DNA of 64,000 nucleotides, taken from contig NZ_JASC01000002.1 in the NCBI RefSeq assembly GCF_000622365.1, positions 62,001 to 126,000 on the forward strand, in the 5' to 3' direction. The notes beneath the pieces were generated by a model. That model saw only the letters and a program-made list of their open reading frames with translations. It was not told where the DNA came from and did not search any database. Below are positions 16,032-25,086 of the stretch, in pieces. The position numbers and the translations under genes are program-made. Source of the DNA: Sulfitobacter noctilucae. GTDB lineage: Bacteria > Pseudomonadota > Alphaproteobacteria > Rhodobacterales > Rhodobacteraceae. Position 1 is the stretch's first letter, and the number at the start of each line of letters is the position of its first letter.

Positions 16032-16943
16032 ATGAACCTATTCAATCCCAACCGGCGGGCAATGTCCTTACTGTTGCTGTCCATTGCCACCGCGCCGTTC
16101 GCAGGTCCGGCTTTAGCACAAGACAGAGCAGTCATCGCGACCGTCAATTATCCGTTGGCCTATTTTGCTGAACGGTTGGTCGGCGACACTGCCGATGTTC
16201 TGTTTCCCGTCCCTGCAGGCGTTGATCCATCGTTTTGGCGTCCCGGTATTGTTGAAATTTCTGCCATGCAGGCAGCGGATGTAATTGCATTTAATGGCGC
16301 AGGGTTTGCGACATGGACAACCAAAGTGTCGTTATCCCGATCCCGGATTGTGGATACCTCTGCCGGTTTTTCCGACCACTATATCTCGACCGAGACGATC
16401 ACACACTCGCACGGGGAAGACGGCGCACATTCCCACACAGGCACCGCAAACTACTTTTGGCTGGATTTCTCTCTCGCCGCGCGTCAGGCAGAAACCCTGG
16501 CCGCAGGATTGATCCGCCGCATGCCAGACGCAGAGGCCAGCATCACCTTGAACCTTGAAGCTCTGACCAACGACCTTGCAGCACTTGATGCATCGGCCAA
16601 AGACCTGAACGCACTTGTCGCGGGTGCAGCGGCCATCTCGTCCCACCCAAGATACCAGTATTTCGGGCGTGCTTATGGTCTGGATATTACGCCGATGGAA
16701 TGGGACGCAAACGAAGCTGTGACCGAAGAGCAATGGAAAAACCTTGAAGCCGTCGTAGCCGAGACGGGAGCGAAGCTGTTCATTTGGGAGGCAACTCCTG
16801 CGCCAGAAGCAAGGGCCCGCATCAAAGATATGGGTTTGGTGGACATAGTCTTCCCGCCTCTCTCCAACCGACCAGCGTCGGGTGATTTTCTGAATGGGAT
16901 GATCACGTCAGTTGAACAGGTCAAAAAGATCATTTTGGAATAG
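16032..16943 (+). CDS. ZnuA-like (cluster A-I) metal ABC substrate-binding protein
   Basis: A 303-residue periplasmic receptor. The signal peptide ends near ALAQ; the body opens VIATVNYPLAYFAERL (about residues 36-51), typical of cluster A-I metal receptors. A flexible His/acid loop HSHGEDGAHSH (about residues 125-135), as in zinc-specific ZnuA proteins, sits between the lobes, and SSHPRYQYFGRAYGL (about 201-215) carries the second-lobe His ligand. Zn is the likeliest substrate, with Mn, Ni or Co possible. ZnuA normally works with ZnuB/ZnuC; neither is nearby, and the only permease in the operon is FtsX-like. Confidence 0.88.
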   Translation: MNLFNPNRRAMSLLLLSIATAPFAGPALAQDRAVIATVNYPLAYFAERLVGDTADVLFPVPAGVDPSFWRPGIVEISAMQAADVIAFNGAGFATWTTKVSLSRSRIVDTSAGFSDHYISTETITHSHGEDGAHSHTGTANYFWLDFSLAARQAETLAAGLIRRMPDAEASITLNLEALTNDLAALDASAKDLNALVAGAAAISSHPRYQYFGRAYGLDITPMEWDANEAVTEEQWKNLEAVVAETGAKLFIWEATPAPEARARIKDMGLVDIVFPPLSNRPASGDFLNGMITSVEQVKKIILE

Positions 16944-17165
16944 ACTTCAAAACCACTTTTTGTCGAACGGTTCGCCGAACCCGACGTTGGCGCTCCTGCA
17001 GCGAAGGTCCGAAAAGTCCGCGAAGCTGTCATCGTCGCGTCGCGCGGCTAATGGCTGCTGTGAGCCCACCTTTCCGGATGCTGCACGTTGCGCTAATGTC
17101 GGGCTTTGAAGTTACGACTAACCCCAAGCTATCAATCTTTCGAAATCAACTGGAAAGCTCAATAC
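16944..17165. other. Intergenic decayed stretch
   Basis: No supported gene or clear terminator. The segment 16980-17100 has the broken phrases seen elsewhere in this window's non-coding DNA (see 10076-10509). Confidence 0.35.
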
Positions 17166-17676
17166 ATGTCAAACGAAGACACTGAAATTTCGGAACTTAC
17201 CGAAATTTTTCGGTCACTGGGTGCTCAGGAGCTAGGCCAGTTCTTAAGCTCAAGAGAAAAAACCTCAGCTTCATAGGTTCCTTTTCCTGCGGCAAGCGTG
17301 GGCTCAAGTCGTCGACGAAGCAGATGATAGCTGGATTGAAAGAGTGATTGAAGCCGCAAATCGTAATCCGGCGGAGCCGTTTTCCGGCCAAGGTCAAGCG
17401 ATAGAACGCATGTTGTCACTGGGCGTCAGCCGTTCTGACATTGTAGATTTGGTTCGCAGTTCGCAAGTCGAAGCGATCTCCCGGCTTTGCTACTTTTTAG
17501 ATGACCCATCGTTGTGCAATGAAGAGAATGAGCGCGTCCGATCTGTGGGTTGGGCTCTTGTTGTAACGAATGAAGACTTTGAGCCGACCGACAAAGTCAT
17601 TGGTGGCCTGCATGAATCAGTTTTGGAGACAGACCCAACTGGTCGAGAAATGCGGCCTCGAAAAAAACTCCAATAA
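17166..17676 (+). pseudogene. Hypothetical protein gene interrupted by a frameshift in a poly-A run
   Basis: An ATG at 17166 opens a frame of 36 codons (MSNEDTEISELTEIFRSLGA...) that ends at a TAG at 17274. A second frame, in which the protein continues to 17676, takes over exactly at a run of six A at 17257-17262. Removing one A gives a continuous protein of about 169 residues running ...SSREK into PQLHRFLFLRQAWAQVVDEA and on to a basic end RPRKKLQ. The joined protein is acidic and helical, with no recognisable family. The lesion may be a real mutation, an assembly error or, less likely, programmed frameshifting. Confidence 0.6.
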
Positions 17677-18114
17677 GACAGATCAACGATGCGTGGTCGC
17701 CGGTTTTCTTTTTGCATCGGTCATGGAGAGCGGACACCGTTGCATTGGAGACGAAATACGGCTTTGTGCCGCAGTGCGGTCATCTGGACGCCCTGAAATG
17801 CTGCGGTCTCGACCAAAGTCTGCAATGTGGACTGCGGCCTCAGCAATTCGGCGGTGAGGTGAACGGCAGGTTTGGACCGCTCGTGTCGATCGACATAAGG
17901 GCGGGGTGCGGACGTTCGCTGCGAGTTTAAAGCTCACCGTCAATCCAGTAGAAATCGGGGTGTCTGAACCGATGGCGCACTTTGGCCAACAGTGGAAAAT
18001 GAACCATTTCAGCAACCGCTTGGCCTTGTCGATGGACTTCTCCTAAAATTGAATTTCTTGTAAAAGGAACGCTTTGGTCGAGGTAGCTGCAGCAGTACAC
18101 GGCAAAAGGCACTC
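17677..18114. other. Non-coding stretch without supported genes
   Basis: No gene can be supported. The sequence contains recurrent phrases such as GGTCATCTGGACG and GCGGACGTTCGCTGCGAGTTT, similar to those in the other non-coding parts of the window, and looks like decayed DNA between the hypothetical gene and the fructokinase pseudogene. Confidence 0.4.
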
Positions 18115-19031
18115 TCAGTCGACTTCACTCCGCCAAGGTGGATCTGCTCCCGCGCGGGATACCGTGATCCCCGCTATATTCGCGCCAAACCTGATCGCGC
18201 GCTACAGCGTGCGGGCCGATATGTTCGAAATACCTGCTTCAATCAGATTTCCGGTCCCGTAAAGGTTTGCAAGAACGCCCGCATTGAACGTATCACCCGC
18301 GCTTACAGTGTCCACAACCTCCGCGCGGGTTGCAGATACATGAACTTCAGTTCCTGTATTGAGATAGCCGATTGCACCCTCTCCGCCGCACGTCTTGATC
18401 ACCGCTGCAGGTCTCATTGCAAGTACAACGCTTGCTTTGCTTTTCAACGTTGAAGGTCCTGAAAACAGCCATTCAAGGTCATCATCAGAAACCTTGATAA
18501 GGCCCGCAAGGGCCATGGCGGTCTCAAGGCGCGACCGACAAGCTGCAACATCCTTGACAAATCCTGGTCGTATATTCGGATCGATCATGACCGGGCGGCG
18601 GGGTCCTTCGTTTTCGAGAAGCGAGATATAGGCATTGCCACCCGGTTAACAAGCCAGGCTGATCCCCCCAAGTAAAGAGCCCTCACGCCTGCGTGCAGCT
18701 GTGGGATCTCCTCGGGTTCCAACATGTGCCCCGCTAAGTTTTCGTCGAAGAAGGTATAGGTCGCGTGCCCGTCTACGAGATGTACAAAGGCCAAGGTTGT
18801 TGGACGATTGGACGTGATGATTTAAGACGTATCTACTTGGCTGGCAGTAAGTTCTACCGCAAGTGGTTGACCAAACATATCTGTCGAAAGGCCGGTCGAA
18901 ATTCCGAGCCGACCCAATGCGATCGCCGCGTTGAATATGGCCCCGCTGACATGAAGAATGAACCCCTTCGAACCCGCTACTGTCGGGGCGGGGATCATAT
19001 CAATCAAAGCTTCACCGCAGCATAAAATCAT
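18115..19031 (-). pseudogene. frk: Fructokinase (PfkB family) pseudogene
   Basis: Read from an ATG at 19031, the pieces align with a complete PfkB/ribokinase-type fructokinase: start LCCGEALIDMIP, middle AFVHLVDGHATYTFFDEN, then MIDPNIRPGF, the catalytic VVDTVSAGDTFNAGVLANL with the family's base Asp, and the conserved end AGITVSRAGADPPW. Lesions: an in-frame TAA at 18822-18824, a one-base shift in a six-base C run at 18664-18669 (G on the coding strand), an in-frame TAA at 18646-18648, and an in-frame TAG at 18202-18204. With one base restored the length is 306 codons, the normal size. It is the last gene of the frc operon, four bases after frcK. Three nonsense codons make this true decay rather than a sequencing slip. 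Confidence 0.9.
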
Positions 19032-19035
19032 AGGA

Positions 19036-19695
19036 TCATTCGTTCTGGATGATAGCCGACGGAGCAGCTGGCGATGCCATCAGGATTTGGTCACCAGCGA
19101 TGACGACATCGCATGGCAAACTGTTTTCATGCACTAATTTCGCATTTGGCAGATCGCTATCGTTCGTTTTTTTTGCTGCCTCTACTTGGCTTAGGCCGTG
19201 ATCCGCCCAACGTTGCAGCAAACGCCGCCGTAATACCTGGAGCTCGACATCGATACTGATGGAAAGGTCCCACAGGCGGGCAAGCTCCTGCCAGTGGGGC
19301 TGATCCAGCATTAGATAGTTACCTTCTACAATTATCGTCTCGGTGGCCGGTTGAATTGCCCCCGCACCTGCGATGGACAGGTCGCGGGATCGGTCGAAGG
19401 TGGGAAATATAACGTCATCCTCTGTTCTGAGCCTTCGGACCAGATGCAGAAAACCCGCAACATCAAAGGTGTCAGGCGCACCTTTGCAGTGCAACATCCT
19501 GCGATCAGACAGAAGGTTATTGTCCAGATGAAAACCATCCATTGGAATGACCTGTATGTGCTGGTCCCTCTTGGCAAGAGCCTCTGCCAGTGTTGATTTT
19601 CCACTTGCAGGAGCGCCGACCAAGGCGACCAAACGCCGCTTGCCGGTAAATGGCGCGGCGTTGATCATCTCGTGCAGATCTGTATGTAGGGCCAC
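19036..19695 (-). CDS. frcK: FrcK-like sugar transport kinase (uridine-kinase fold P-loop protein)
   Basis: A 219-residue cytoplasmic P-loop kinase: Walker A VGAPASGKSTL (about residues 26-36), then IPMDGFHLDNN (about 50-60), a substrate motif of the uridine/phosphoribulokinase-like family, and IIVEGNYLML (about 121-130). Homologues lie in frcBCAK fructose operons of rhizobia, where FrcK is linked to fructose transport with an unclear exact reaction. It starts five bases after the frcA stop. Catalytic motifs are intact, so it may be the only kinase left in this operon now that the fructokinase is broken. Confidence 0.85.
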   Translation of the reverse strand: MALHTDLHEMINAAPFTGKRRLVALVGAPASGKSTLAEALAKRDQHIQVIPMDGFHLDNNLLSDRRMLHCKGAPDTFDVAGFLHLVRRLRTEDDVIFPTFDRSRDLSIAGAGAIQPATETIIVEGNYLMLDQPHWQELARLWDLSISIDVELQVLRRRLLQRWADHGLSQVEAAKKTNDSDLPNAKLVHENSLPCDVVIAGDQILMASPAAPSAIIQNE

Positions 19696-19700
19696 CTGTT

Positions 19701-20465
19701 TTATGCCGCTTCAGGAATGGCGGCACCCGTCATATATGCTACTGCGTCCGACATTGAATGGTCCTTTGGGTCAATAAGGCAAAGCCGTTTGCCAAGACGG
19801 TGCACATGGATGCGGTCTGCTACTTCAAAGACGTGCGGCATGTTGTGGCTGATCAAGATAATTGGAATGCCGCGGCTTTTGACTTCGAGGATGAGCTCAA
19901 GGACCTTGCGGCTCTCTTTGACGCCAAGGGCGGCCGTCGGTTCATCAAGAATAATGACCTTGGAGCCAAAAGCCGCCGCGCGTGCGACAGCCACGCCCTG
20001 ACGCTGCCCCCCTGACAGTGTTTCCACAGCCTGATTGATGTTCTGGATTGTCATCAGGCCAAGCTCGGACAGCTTTTCGCGGGCGACTTCTTCCATGCGT
20101 TTGCGGTCAAGCTGGCGCAAGACAGTCCCTAGAAAACCGGGTTTGCGCAGTTCTCTCCCCATGAACATGTTGTCCGCAATGGAAAGCGCGGGCGACATGG
20201 CCAGTGTTTGGTAAACTGTTTCAATGCCTGCGTTGCGCGCATCGATCGGCGTGCGGAAATGGATTTCTTTGCCTTCCAAAGTGACAGTCCCCGCATCGGG
20301 GATGACGGCACCGGAGATCGCCTTGATCAACGAGCTTTTGCCAGCACCGTTGTCACCGATGATAGCAAGAATCTCACCCGGCATCAGATCGAAATCGCAA
20401 TGATCGAGTGCAGTAACCTTGCCGTAGCGTTTGACCAGTCCACGGGCTTTCAACATCGGTTCCAT
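19701..20465 (-). CDS. frcA: Fructose/monosaccharide ABC transporter ATP-binding protein FrcA
   Basis: A 254-residue single-domain sugar ABC ATPase. Walker A GDNGAGKSS (about residues 37-45), Q-loop ETVYQTLAM (about 82-90), signature LSGGQRQGV (about 147-155) and Walker B VIILDEPTAALG (about 167-178) are present. Most sugar importers of the ribose/xylose class have a duplicated ATPase of about 500 residues; the single domain is typical of FrcA. The start is in a TGATG overlap with the permease stop. Confidence 0.9.
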   Translation of the reverse strand: MEPMLKARGLVKRYGKVTALDHCDFDLMPGEILAIIGDNGAGKSSLIKAISGAVIPDAGTVTLEGKEIHFRTPIDARNAGIETVYQTLAMSPALSIADNMFMGRELRKPGFLGTVLRQLDRKRMEEVAREKLSELGLMTIQNINQAVETLSGGQRQGVAVARAAAFGSKVIILDEPTAALGVKESRKVLELILEVKSRGIPIILISHNMPHVFEVADRIHVHRLGKRLCLIDPKDHSMSDAVAYMTGAAIPEAA

Positions 20466-21526
20466 CAGGCTGCTACCTTTCTAATCCATTGGTCCACTGC
20501 GACCGCGGCGATGATCAGCACGCCGATCAAGAGATATGTCCATTGTGCGTCAGCGCCTGCAAGGCGGAGCCCCAGTGTAAAGACCCCGACGATCAAAGCA
20601 CCGAAGAATGTACCCAAGATCGAGCCGCGGCCCCCGAAGAGAGATATGCCGCCGATCACGACCGCCGTGATGCTCTCAATATTCAGCAGCTGACCGGAGG
20701 TGGGAGAGACCGACCCTATCCGCCCGATCAAGGCCCATCCCGCAAAGGCGCAAATCAGGCCCGCGATGGCGTAAACCGATATGATCGTTTTCTTCACATC
20801 TACTCCCGACAGCTCCGCTGCATCGGGATCGTCACCGACGGCGTAGACATGCCTGCCCCAGGCAGTGTGCTTCAGCGCATAGGCGAGCAGGATAACCAGA
20901 ACCAACAGGAAGATTACGCCGAGCGTGAAGATCGCACCGCCCACATTGAATTTGGTGCCCAGAAGTTGAAGCAAGGGCGCCTCTGTAGCGATTTCCTGAC
21001 TGCGGATTGTCTCATTTTGGGAATAGAGGAAGTTAGCTGCAAGCACGATCTGCCACATACCGAGCGTTACAATAAAAGGAGGTAGCTTCATCACTGCGAC
21101 GAGCCAGCCATTAATCGTCCCGATCAAAGTACCGAAGGCAAGACCGCAAGCGACGGCGATTTCAGGTGGCAAGCCATAGCGGAAGGTGAATTGCCCCATG
21201 ACCACGGAAGAGATGACGGCAATCGCACCGACGCTCAGATCAATGCCGGCGGTTAAAATGACAAGGCTTTGCGCAGCGGCAACAATGCCGACGATCTGGA
21301 CCTGCTGCAAAATGAGAGTCAGAGCGAAGGGAGAAAAGAATTTAGACCCCAGTAACAGCCCAAAGACGATAATTGAGGCCACAAGAACGATCAATGGCAC
21401 CAAGGCGGGTGTCACATGTAAAGCGTGATGTATCTTTCCAACAATCCCCGAAGAGGTTTCGTCGAAACGCGCGACATCGGTGGCGCTGTTCGAGGCCGCC
21501 GCCTCATAATTATCTCCGGTGGACAT
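20465..21526 (-). CDS. frcC: Fructose/monosaccharide ABC permease FrcC
   Basis: A 353-residue permease of the ribose/xylose/galactoside type with about nine or ten hydrophobic segments starting near residue 38. The family signature is visible in ILTAGIDLSVGAI (about residues 109-121) and GGRGSILGTFFGALIVGV (about 297-314). The 35-residue N-terminal tail is cytoplasmic. A GGGAG ribosome site precedes the ATG. It is separated from the upstream frcB by about 100 bp holding two hairpins, which probably lower permease expression relative to the binding protein. Confidence 0.9.
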   Translation of the reverse strand: MSTGDNYEAAASNSATDVARFDETSSGIVGKIHHALHVTPALVPLIVLVASIIVFGLLLGSKFFSPFALTLILQQVQIVGIVAAAQSLVILTAGIDLSVGAIAVISSVVMGQFTFRYGLPPEIAVACGLAFGTLIGTINGWLVAVMKLPPFIVTLGMWQIVLAANFLYSQNETIRSQEIATEAPLLQLLGTKFNVGGAIFTLGVIFLLVLVILLAYALKHTAWGRHVYAVGDDPDAAELSGVDVKKTIISVYAIAGLICAFAGWALIGRIGSVSPTSGQLLNIESITAVVIGGISLFGGRGSILGTFFGALIVGVFTLGLRLAGADAQWTYLLIGVLIIAAVAVDQWIRKVAA

Positions 21527-21560
21527 TGCCCGCTCCCGTTAGGTTGACTGTGCTGTGAGG

Positions 21561-21603
21561 CCTCGCGTGCGAGGGTGTTGCCGGGCGAGGATACCCACCC
21601 GGC
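21561..21603 (-). promoter_or_regulatory. Tandem hairpins between frcB and frcC
   Basis: Two inverted repeats lie side by side: CCTCG/CGAGG with a four-base loop at 21561-21574, and GCCGGG/CCCGGC at 21580-21585 and 21598-21603. Neither is followed by a T tract. Such structures after a binding-protein gene usually stabilise its mRNA or act as partial terminators, so that receptor outnumbers permease. Confidence 0.5.
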
Positions 21604-21630
21604 AGCGTTCGTGCATAGGACTGCTGAGGG

Positions 21631-22650
21631 TTAACCCCAGCACAGTTCCTTGCCTTCAGCGACGCTGATGCTGTCAACGCCATCCACTGCTTTGTCGGTC
21701 ACAAGCGCTACGCCGGTGTCAAAGAAATCTTTGCCTTCGGTTGCCTGAGGTTTCGTGCCGTCCTTAGCAAACGCGGCAATCGCCTCGATCCCTTTGGATG
21801 CCATCAACAGCGGATACTGCTGCGATGTGGCACCAATAACGCCATCCTCAATGTTCTGGACACCGGGGCACCCGCCATCGACGGAAACGATCAGCACATC
21901 GTTCTCACGACCGATGTCTTTCAGCGCTTCATAGGCACCCGCTGCGGCAGGTTCGTTGATTGTGTAAACAACGTTGATGTCCTGATCCTGCGCCAGAAGG
22001 TTCTCCATCGCCTTGCGGCCACCTTCTTCGTTACCGGCTGTTACGTCGTTGCCCACAATACGCGGATCGGTTTCATCGCCCCATTTGCTTGCATCACCAA
22101 GGTCGATACCAAAGCCTTGCAAGAAACCCTGATCGCGCAGAACGCCAACGGTCGGCTGGCTGACGGCAAGGTCAAGCATAGCAATTTTCGCGTTCGCGGC
22201 ATCATCACCCAAAGAAGCGGCAGCCCATTGACCGATTAACTCACCTGCAAGGAAGTTGTCGGTTGCAAAGGTCATGTCGGCGGCATCAATCGGATCGAGC
22301 GGTGTATCAAGTGCTATCACAAGGATACCTGCATCGCGGGCCTGCTGCACGGCCGGTACGATAGAGGATGTGTCAGATGGCGTCAAAAGGATGCCTTTCG
22401 CGCCATTGGCAATGCAAGTTTCAATCGCGGCCACCTGTGTCTCATGGTCACCGTCAATTTTGCCGGCATATGTGTTCAGCTCCATCTCAAGCTCTTCTGC
22501 CTTAGCCTGAGCGCCTTCGCGCATCTTGACAAAGAAGGGGTTTGTGTCGGTTTTCGTAATCAGGCAGGCCGATACCGAATGCGCATCAGCCGATGCCGTG
22601 CTCGTCATTGCGATCAGACCAAGCGCGGTCCCTGCGATAAGTTTTTTCAT
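21631..22650 (-). CDS. frcB: Fructose/monosaccharide ABC substrate-binding protein FrcB
   Basis: A 339-residue periplasmic receptor with a signal peptide ([21 protein letters not shown], cleaved near residue 21) and a type I periplasmic-binding fold: [19 protein letters not shown] near the start, [15 protein letters not shown] (about residues 84-98), [19 protein letters not shown] and [13 protein letters not shown] (about 230-242). These match the FrcB group of fructose/ribose/mannose receptors. Upstream in-frame codons exist, but GGGAGGAG lies six to seven bases before the ATG at 22650; the adjacent ATG at 22653 is equally possible. First gene of the minus-strand sugar operon. Confidence 0.92.
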   Translation of the reverse strand: MKKLIAGTALGLIAMTSTASADAHSVSACLITKTDTNPFFVKMREGAQAKAEELEMELNTYAGKIDGDHETQVAAIETCIANGAKGILLTPSDTSSIVPAVQQARDAGILVIALDTPLDPIDAADMTFATDNFLAGELIGQWAAASLGDDAANAKIAMLDLAVSQPTVGVLRDQGFLQGFGIDLGDASKWGDETDPRIVGNDVTAGNEEGGRKAMENLLAQDQDINVVYTINEPAAAGAYEALKDIGRENDVLIVSVDGGCPGVQNIEDGVIGATSQQYPLLMASKGIEAIAAFAKDGTKPQATEGKDFFDTGVALVTDKAVDGVDSISVAEGKELCWG

Positions 22651-22736
22651 CATTTTCTCCTCCCAGAAAGATTTGATCAACGTCACGAATCGCAGCGTTG
22701 CCATGGTGTCAAAATTTACAAAAACTCGAGGTCTGT

Positions 22737-22767
22737 CAATTAATAAATCATGTTGACTTATTAATTG
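22737..22767. promoter_or_regulatory. Perfect palindromic operator between frcB and the ROK regulator
   Basis: CAATTAATAA at 22737-22746 is repeated in perfect inversion as TTATTAATTG at 22758-22767, separated by 11 bases. AT-rich arms of the TTATT...AATAA kind are typical operators of ROK-family repressors (NagC, Mlc and XylR). The site lies in the 153-bp divergent region and could control both directions. Confidence 0.8.
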
Positions 22768-22806
22768 GATCATACGAGAGTCTGCCGATATAGTTGCAAG
22801 GTGTGA

Positions 22807-24003
22807 GTGCAGTTGATGAACCAGGTTAACGCCATAGGCGCGGGTGGGCGCCCACATCACGAACCGCATCTCAACCCGAACGAGCGCGCTATTCTATCCC
22901 TTCTGCAACGCAATGGATCGATGCCAGGCAGTGATCTGGCTCGGCAGACCGGGCTGTCCGCCCAAACGATTTCGGTCATCCTGCGAAAGCTGAAGAGCAA
23001 CGGTTTGACGCAACAAGGTAAGCCGGTGCGCGGAAAAGTCGGCAAGCCTTCGGTTCCGATCACGCTTGATCCGCTTGGGGCACTCTCTGTCGGGTGCAAA
23101 CTGGGGCGCCGTAGCTGTGATCTGATCGTTATGGATTTTTGCGGCAAGAAGCTGTTCGAGCGCAACCTGACCTACGATATTGCGATTCCACAGACCGTTT
23201 TCACCTTTCTTGAGGAAAGCTTTGCGGATGCTCTTGGAGAAATTGGTGCGAAAGCTGCGGAACGACTATGCGGTTTCGGCATCGCAGCCCCTTTCGAAAT
23301 CTGGAAATGGGGTGCCTCGGACGGCAATACGCCCGAAGAGTTCCTCTCTTGGAAGGATTTGTCATTCGAACGTGAAATTGCCCGGTTCACCGATCTGCCG
23401 GTCTTCATGCTGAACGACGCGACAAGCGCATGCTGGGCCGAGCAGCTTTATGGCGGGGGACGGCAATTCAATGATTATGCCTATTTCTTCGTCTCGACCT
23501 TTATCGGGGGCGGTATCGTCCTGAACCAGTCCGTGTACGAAGGCACCAGAGGCAATGCCGGGGCGTTCGCCCCTCTACGCGTCGGGGACCGCGCCGGCCG
23601 AACGCAACAACTGCTCGATGTAGCATCTGTTCATGTTCTTGAGACCGCGCTTGCCAAGTCAGGAAAAGACTACCGCGACCTCTGGAAAATCCCGCAGGAC
23701 TGGTCTGGTTTTGAGGATGAGGTCAAAGATTGGATCGACGGGGCGGCACACGCAATCGCACAAGCATGCATGTCGGCCTGCGCTGTCATCGACTTTGAAG
23801 CGGTCATTATCGATGGTGCGCTTCCGAGAGATGTGCGCAAAAGGCTGGTCGAAGCCGTTCGCGCAAAACTTTTGAACGAAGACAGCCGCGGTTTGCTCGT
23901 GCCGGACGTAGCCGAGGGCGTTATCGGCGGCGGTGCGCGTGCGCTCGGCGCTGCCTGCGATCCGATATACAACCAGTTTTTCGTAACATCGCAGCTCGTC
24001 TGA
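22807..24003 (+). CDS. frcR: ROK-family transcriptional regulator of the sugar operon (FrcR-like)
   Basis: A 398-residue repressor: an N-terminal winged helix-turn-helix (about residues 28-85, with [21 protein letters not shown]) followed by an ROK sugar-kinase-like domain. The domain contains [10 protein letters not shown] (about 157-166), AFAPLRVGD and CSACA/VIDGALP segments (about 320-340). The typical ROK zinc cysteine motif (CXCGXXGC) is not visible, which is seen in some regulators of this group. GTG at 22807 is used because AAGG lies five bases upstream; ATG at 22816 is the alternative. It diverges from frcB and shares the palindromic operator; the next gene on its strand is the isomerase. 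Confidence 0.88.
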   Translation: MQLMNQVNAIGAGGRPHHEPHLNPNERAILSLLQRNGSMPGSDLARQTGLSAQTISVILRKLKSNGLTQQGKPVRGKVGKPSVPITLDPLGALSVGCKLGRRSCDLIVMDFCGKKLFERNLTYDIAIPQTVFTFLEESFADALGEIGAKAAERLCGFGIAAPFEIWKWGASDGNTPEEFLSWKDLSFEREIARFTDLPVFMLNDATSACWAEQLYGGGRQFNDYAYFFVSTFIGGGIVLNQSVYEGTRGNAGAFAPLRVGDRAGRTQQLLDVASVHVLETALAKSGKDYRDLWKIPQDWSGFEDEVKDWIDGAAHAIAQACMSACAVIDFEAVIIDGALPRDVRKRLVEAVRAKLLNEDSRGLLVPDVAEGVIGGGARALGAACDPIYNQFFVTSQLV

Positions 24004-24022
24004 CTGACAGGGAATATTCGGT

Positions 24023-24712
24023 ATGAAGCGGTCTGAGATAAATAGACTTCTCGAAGACGCAGGCGAGATGTTTGAACGGTACGGTTTTAGCCTACCGCCC
24101 TTTGCGCATTGGAGCCCGACCGATTTTGTCGCGCATCAAAGTAGTGCCGCGCATCTGATCCAATCACGCTGCGGCTGGGATGTCACAGATTACGGTGCTG
24201 GGCGTTTTTACGAAATGGGTTTGGTTCTGTTCACATTACGCAATGGTGTTTTAAGTGACCTGAATGCCGGTCAGGGTATGTGCTATGCCGAGAAACTTCT
24301 GATATCGCGGCAGGACCAACTTTCTCCAATGCACACGCACATTATCAAAGCCGAAGATATCATCAATCGCGGAGGCGGTACTTTGGTGGTTGAGCTCTTT
24401 GGCTCGGACGCCAAAGGAGGCTTGGACCTTCACGGCGGTGGCAACGTGATGTGCGACGGCCTATTGTTTCCCTTCAAAGCAGGCGACAAGCTTAAGCTTG
24501 CACCGGGCGAGAGCATCACGTTACGCCCCGGCGACTGGCACGCGTTTTGGGCCGAAGGCGCAGATGTGTTGATCGGCGAAGTCAGCACCGTCAACGATGA
24601 CGAGAGCGACAATATATTCTATGAACCAATCACGCGCTTTTCCCAGATTGCAGAGGATGCAGAGCCAGAGCGGCTTTTGGTAAGTGACTACGCTACCCAT
24701 TTTCTCGCATAG
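24023..24712 (+). CDS. D-lyxose/D-mannose ketol-isomerase
   Basis: A 229-residue cupin-fold isomerase. The metal site is visible as MHTHIIKAEDI (about residues 102-112), with two His and a Glu/Asp, and a downstream His in RPGDWHAFWAEG (about 169-180); VVELFG lies between them. Family members interconvert D-lyxose with D-xylulose and D-mannose with D-fructose. It follows frcR by 19 bp, so it is in the same transcript. The isomerase would feed fructose to a kinase, yet the fructokinase gene of this locus is dead. Cytoplasmic; no signal peptide. Confidence 0.88.
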   Translation: MKRSEINRLLEDAGEMFERYGFSLPPFAHWSPTDFVAHQSSAAHLIQSRCGWDVTDYGAGRFYEMGLVLFTLRNGVLSDLNAGQGMCYAEKLLISRQDQLSPMHTHIIKAEDIINRGGGTLVVELFGSDAKGGLDLHGGGNVMCDGLLFPFKAGDKLKLAPGESITLRPGDWHAFWAEGADVLIGEVSTVNDDESDNIFYEPITRFSQIAEDAEPERLLVSDYATHFLA

Positions 24713-25086
24713 TCTACTGAACACGATCAATCTCTGCTGCTCGCCTATCTTGAAGCGAGTTGCTGCTACTTGCTTTGAGCGAGTGACTTAGTATGGGACC
24801 GTCACCGAACGTGAACACGAATGTGCTAATTTAATTGGGCGGTCGCAGCACACTTATAAAAAAGTGATCGGACACGTCCTGATAACAAAAGTCTTATGGT
24901 CGTTAGATGGGCCAGTTTTCGTATTTTTCACTCGTCGTGGCCATCCTAAGAACTTGGCCGCACCGCAGCGTACCGATCTGTAGATGAATGACCGCTATGG
25001 GCCGTAAGTGCCAGACCATCGACACATAGTTGCACTTCATCCATATATACGCATTCTCCTCCAAATTATCCCGTGTGCTGCAGCCG
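24713..25086. other. Intergenic stretch before the tniQ remnant
   Basis: AT-richer than its surroundings, with no supported gene. It might contain the decayed end of a transposition gene upstream of tniQ, but I could not read one in any frame. Confidence 0.35.
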
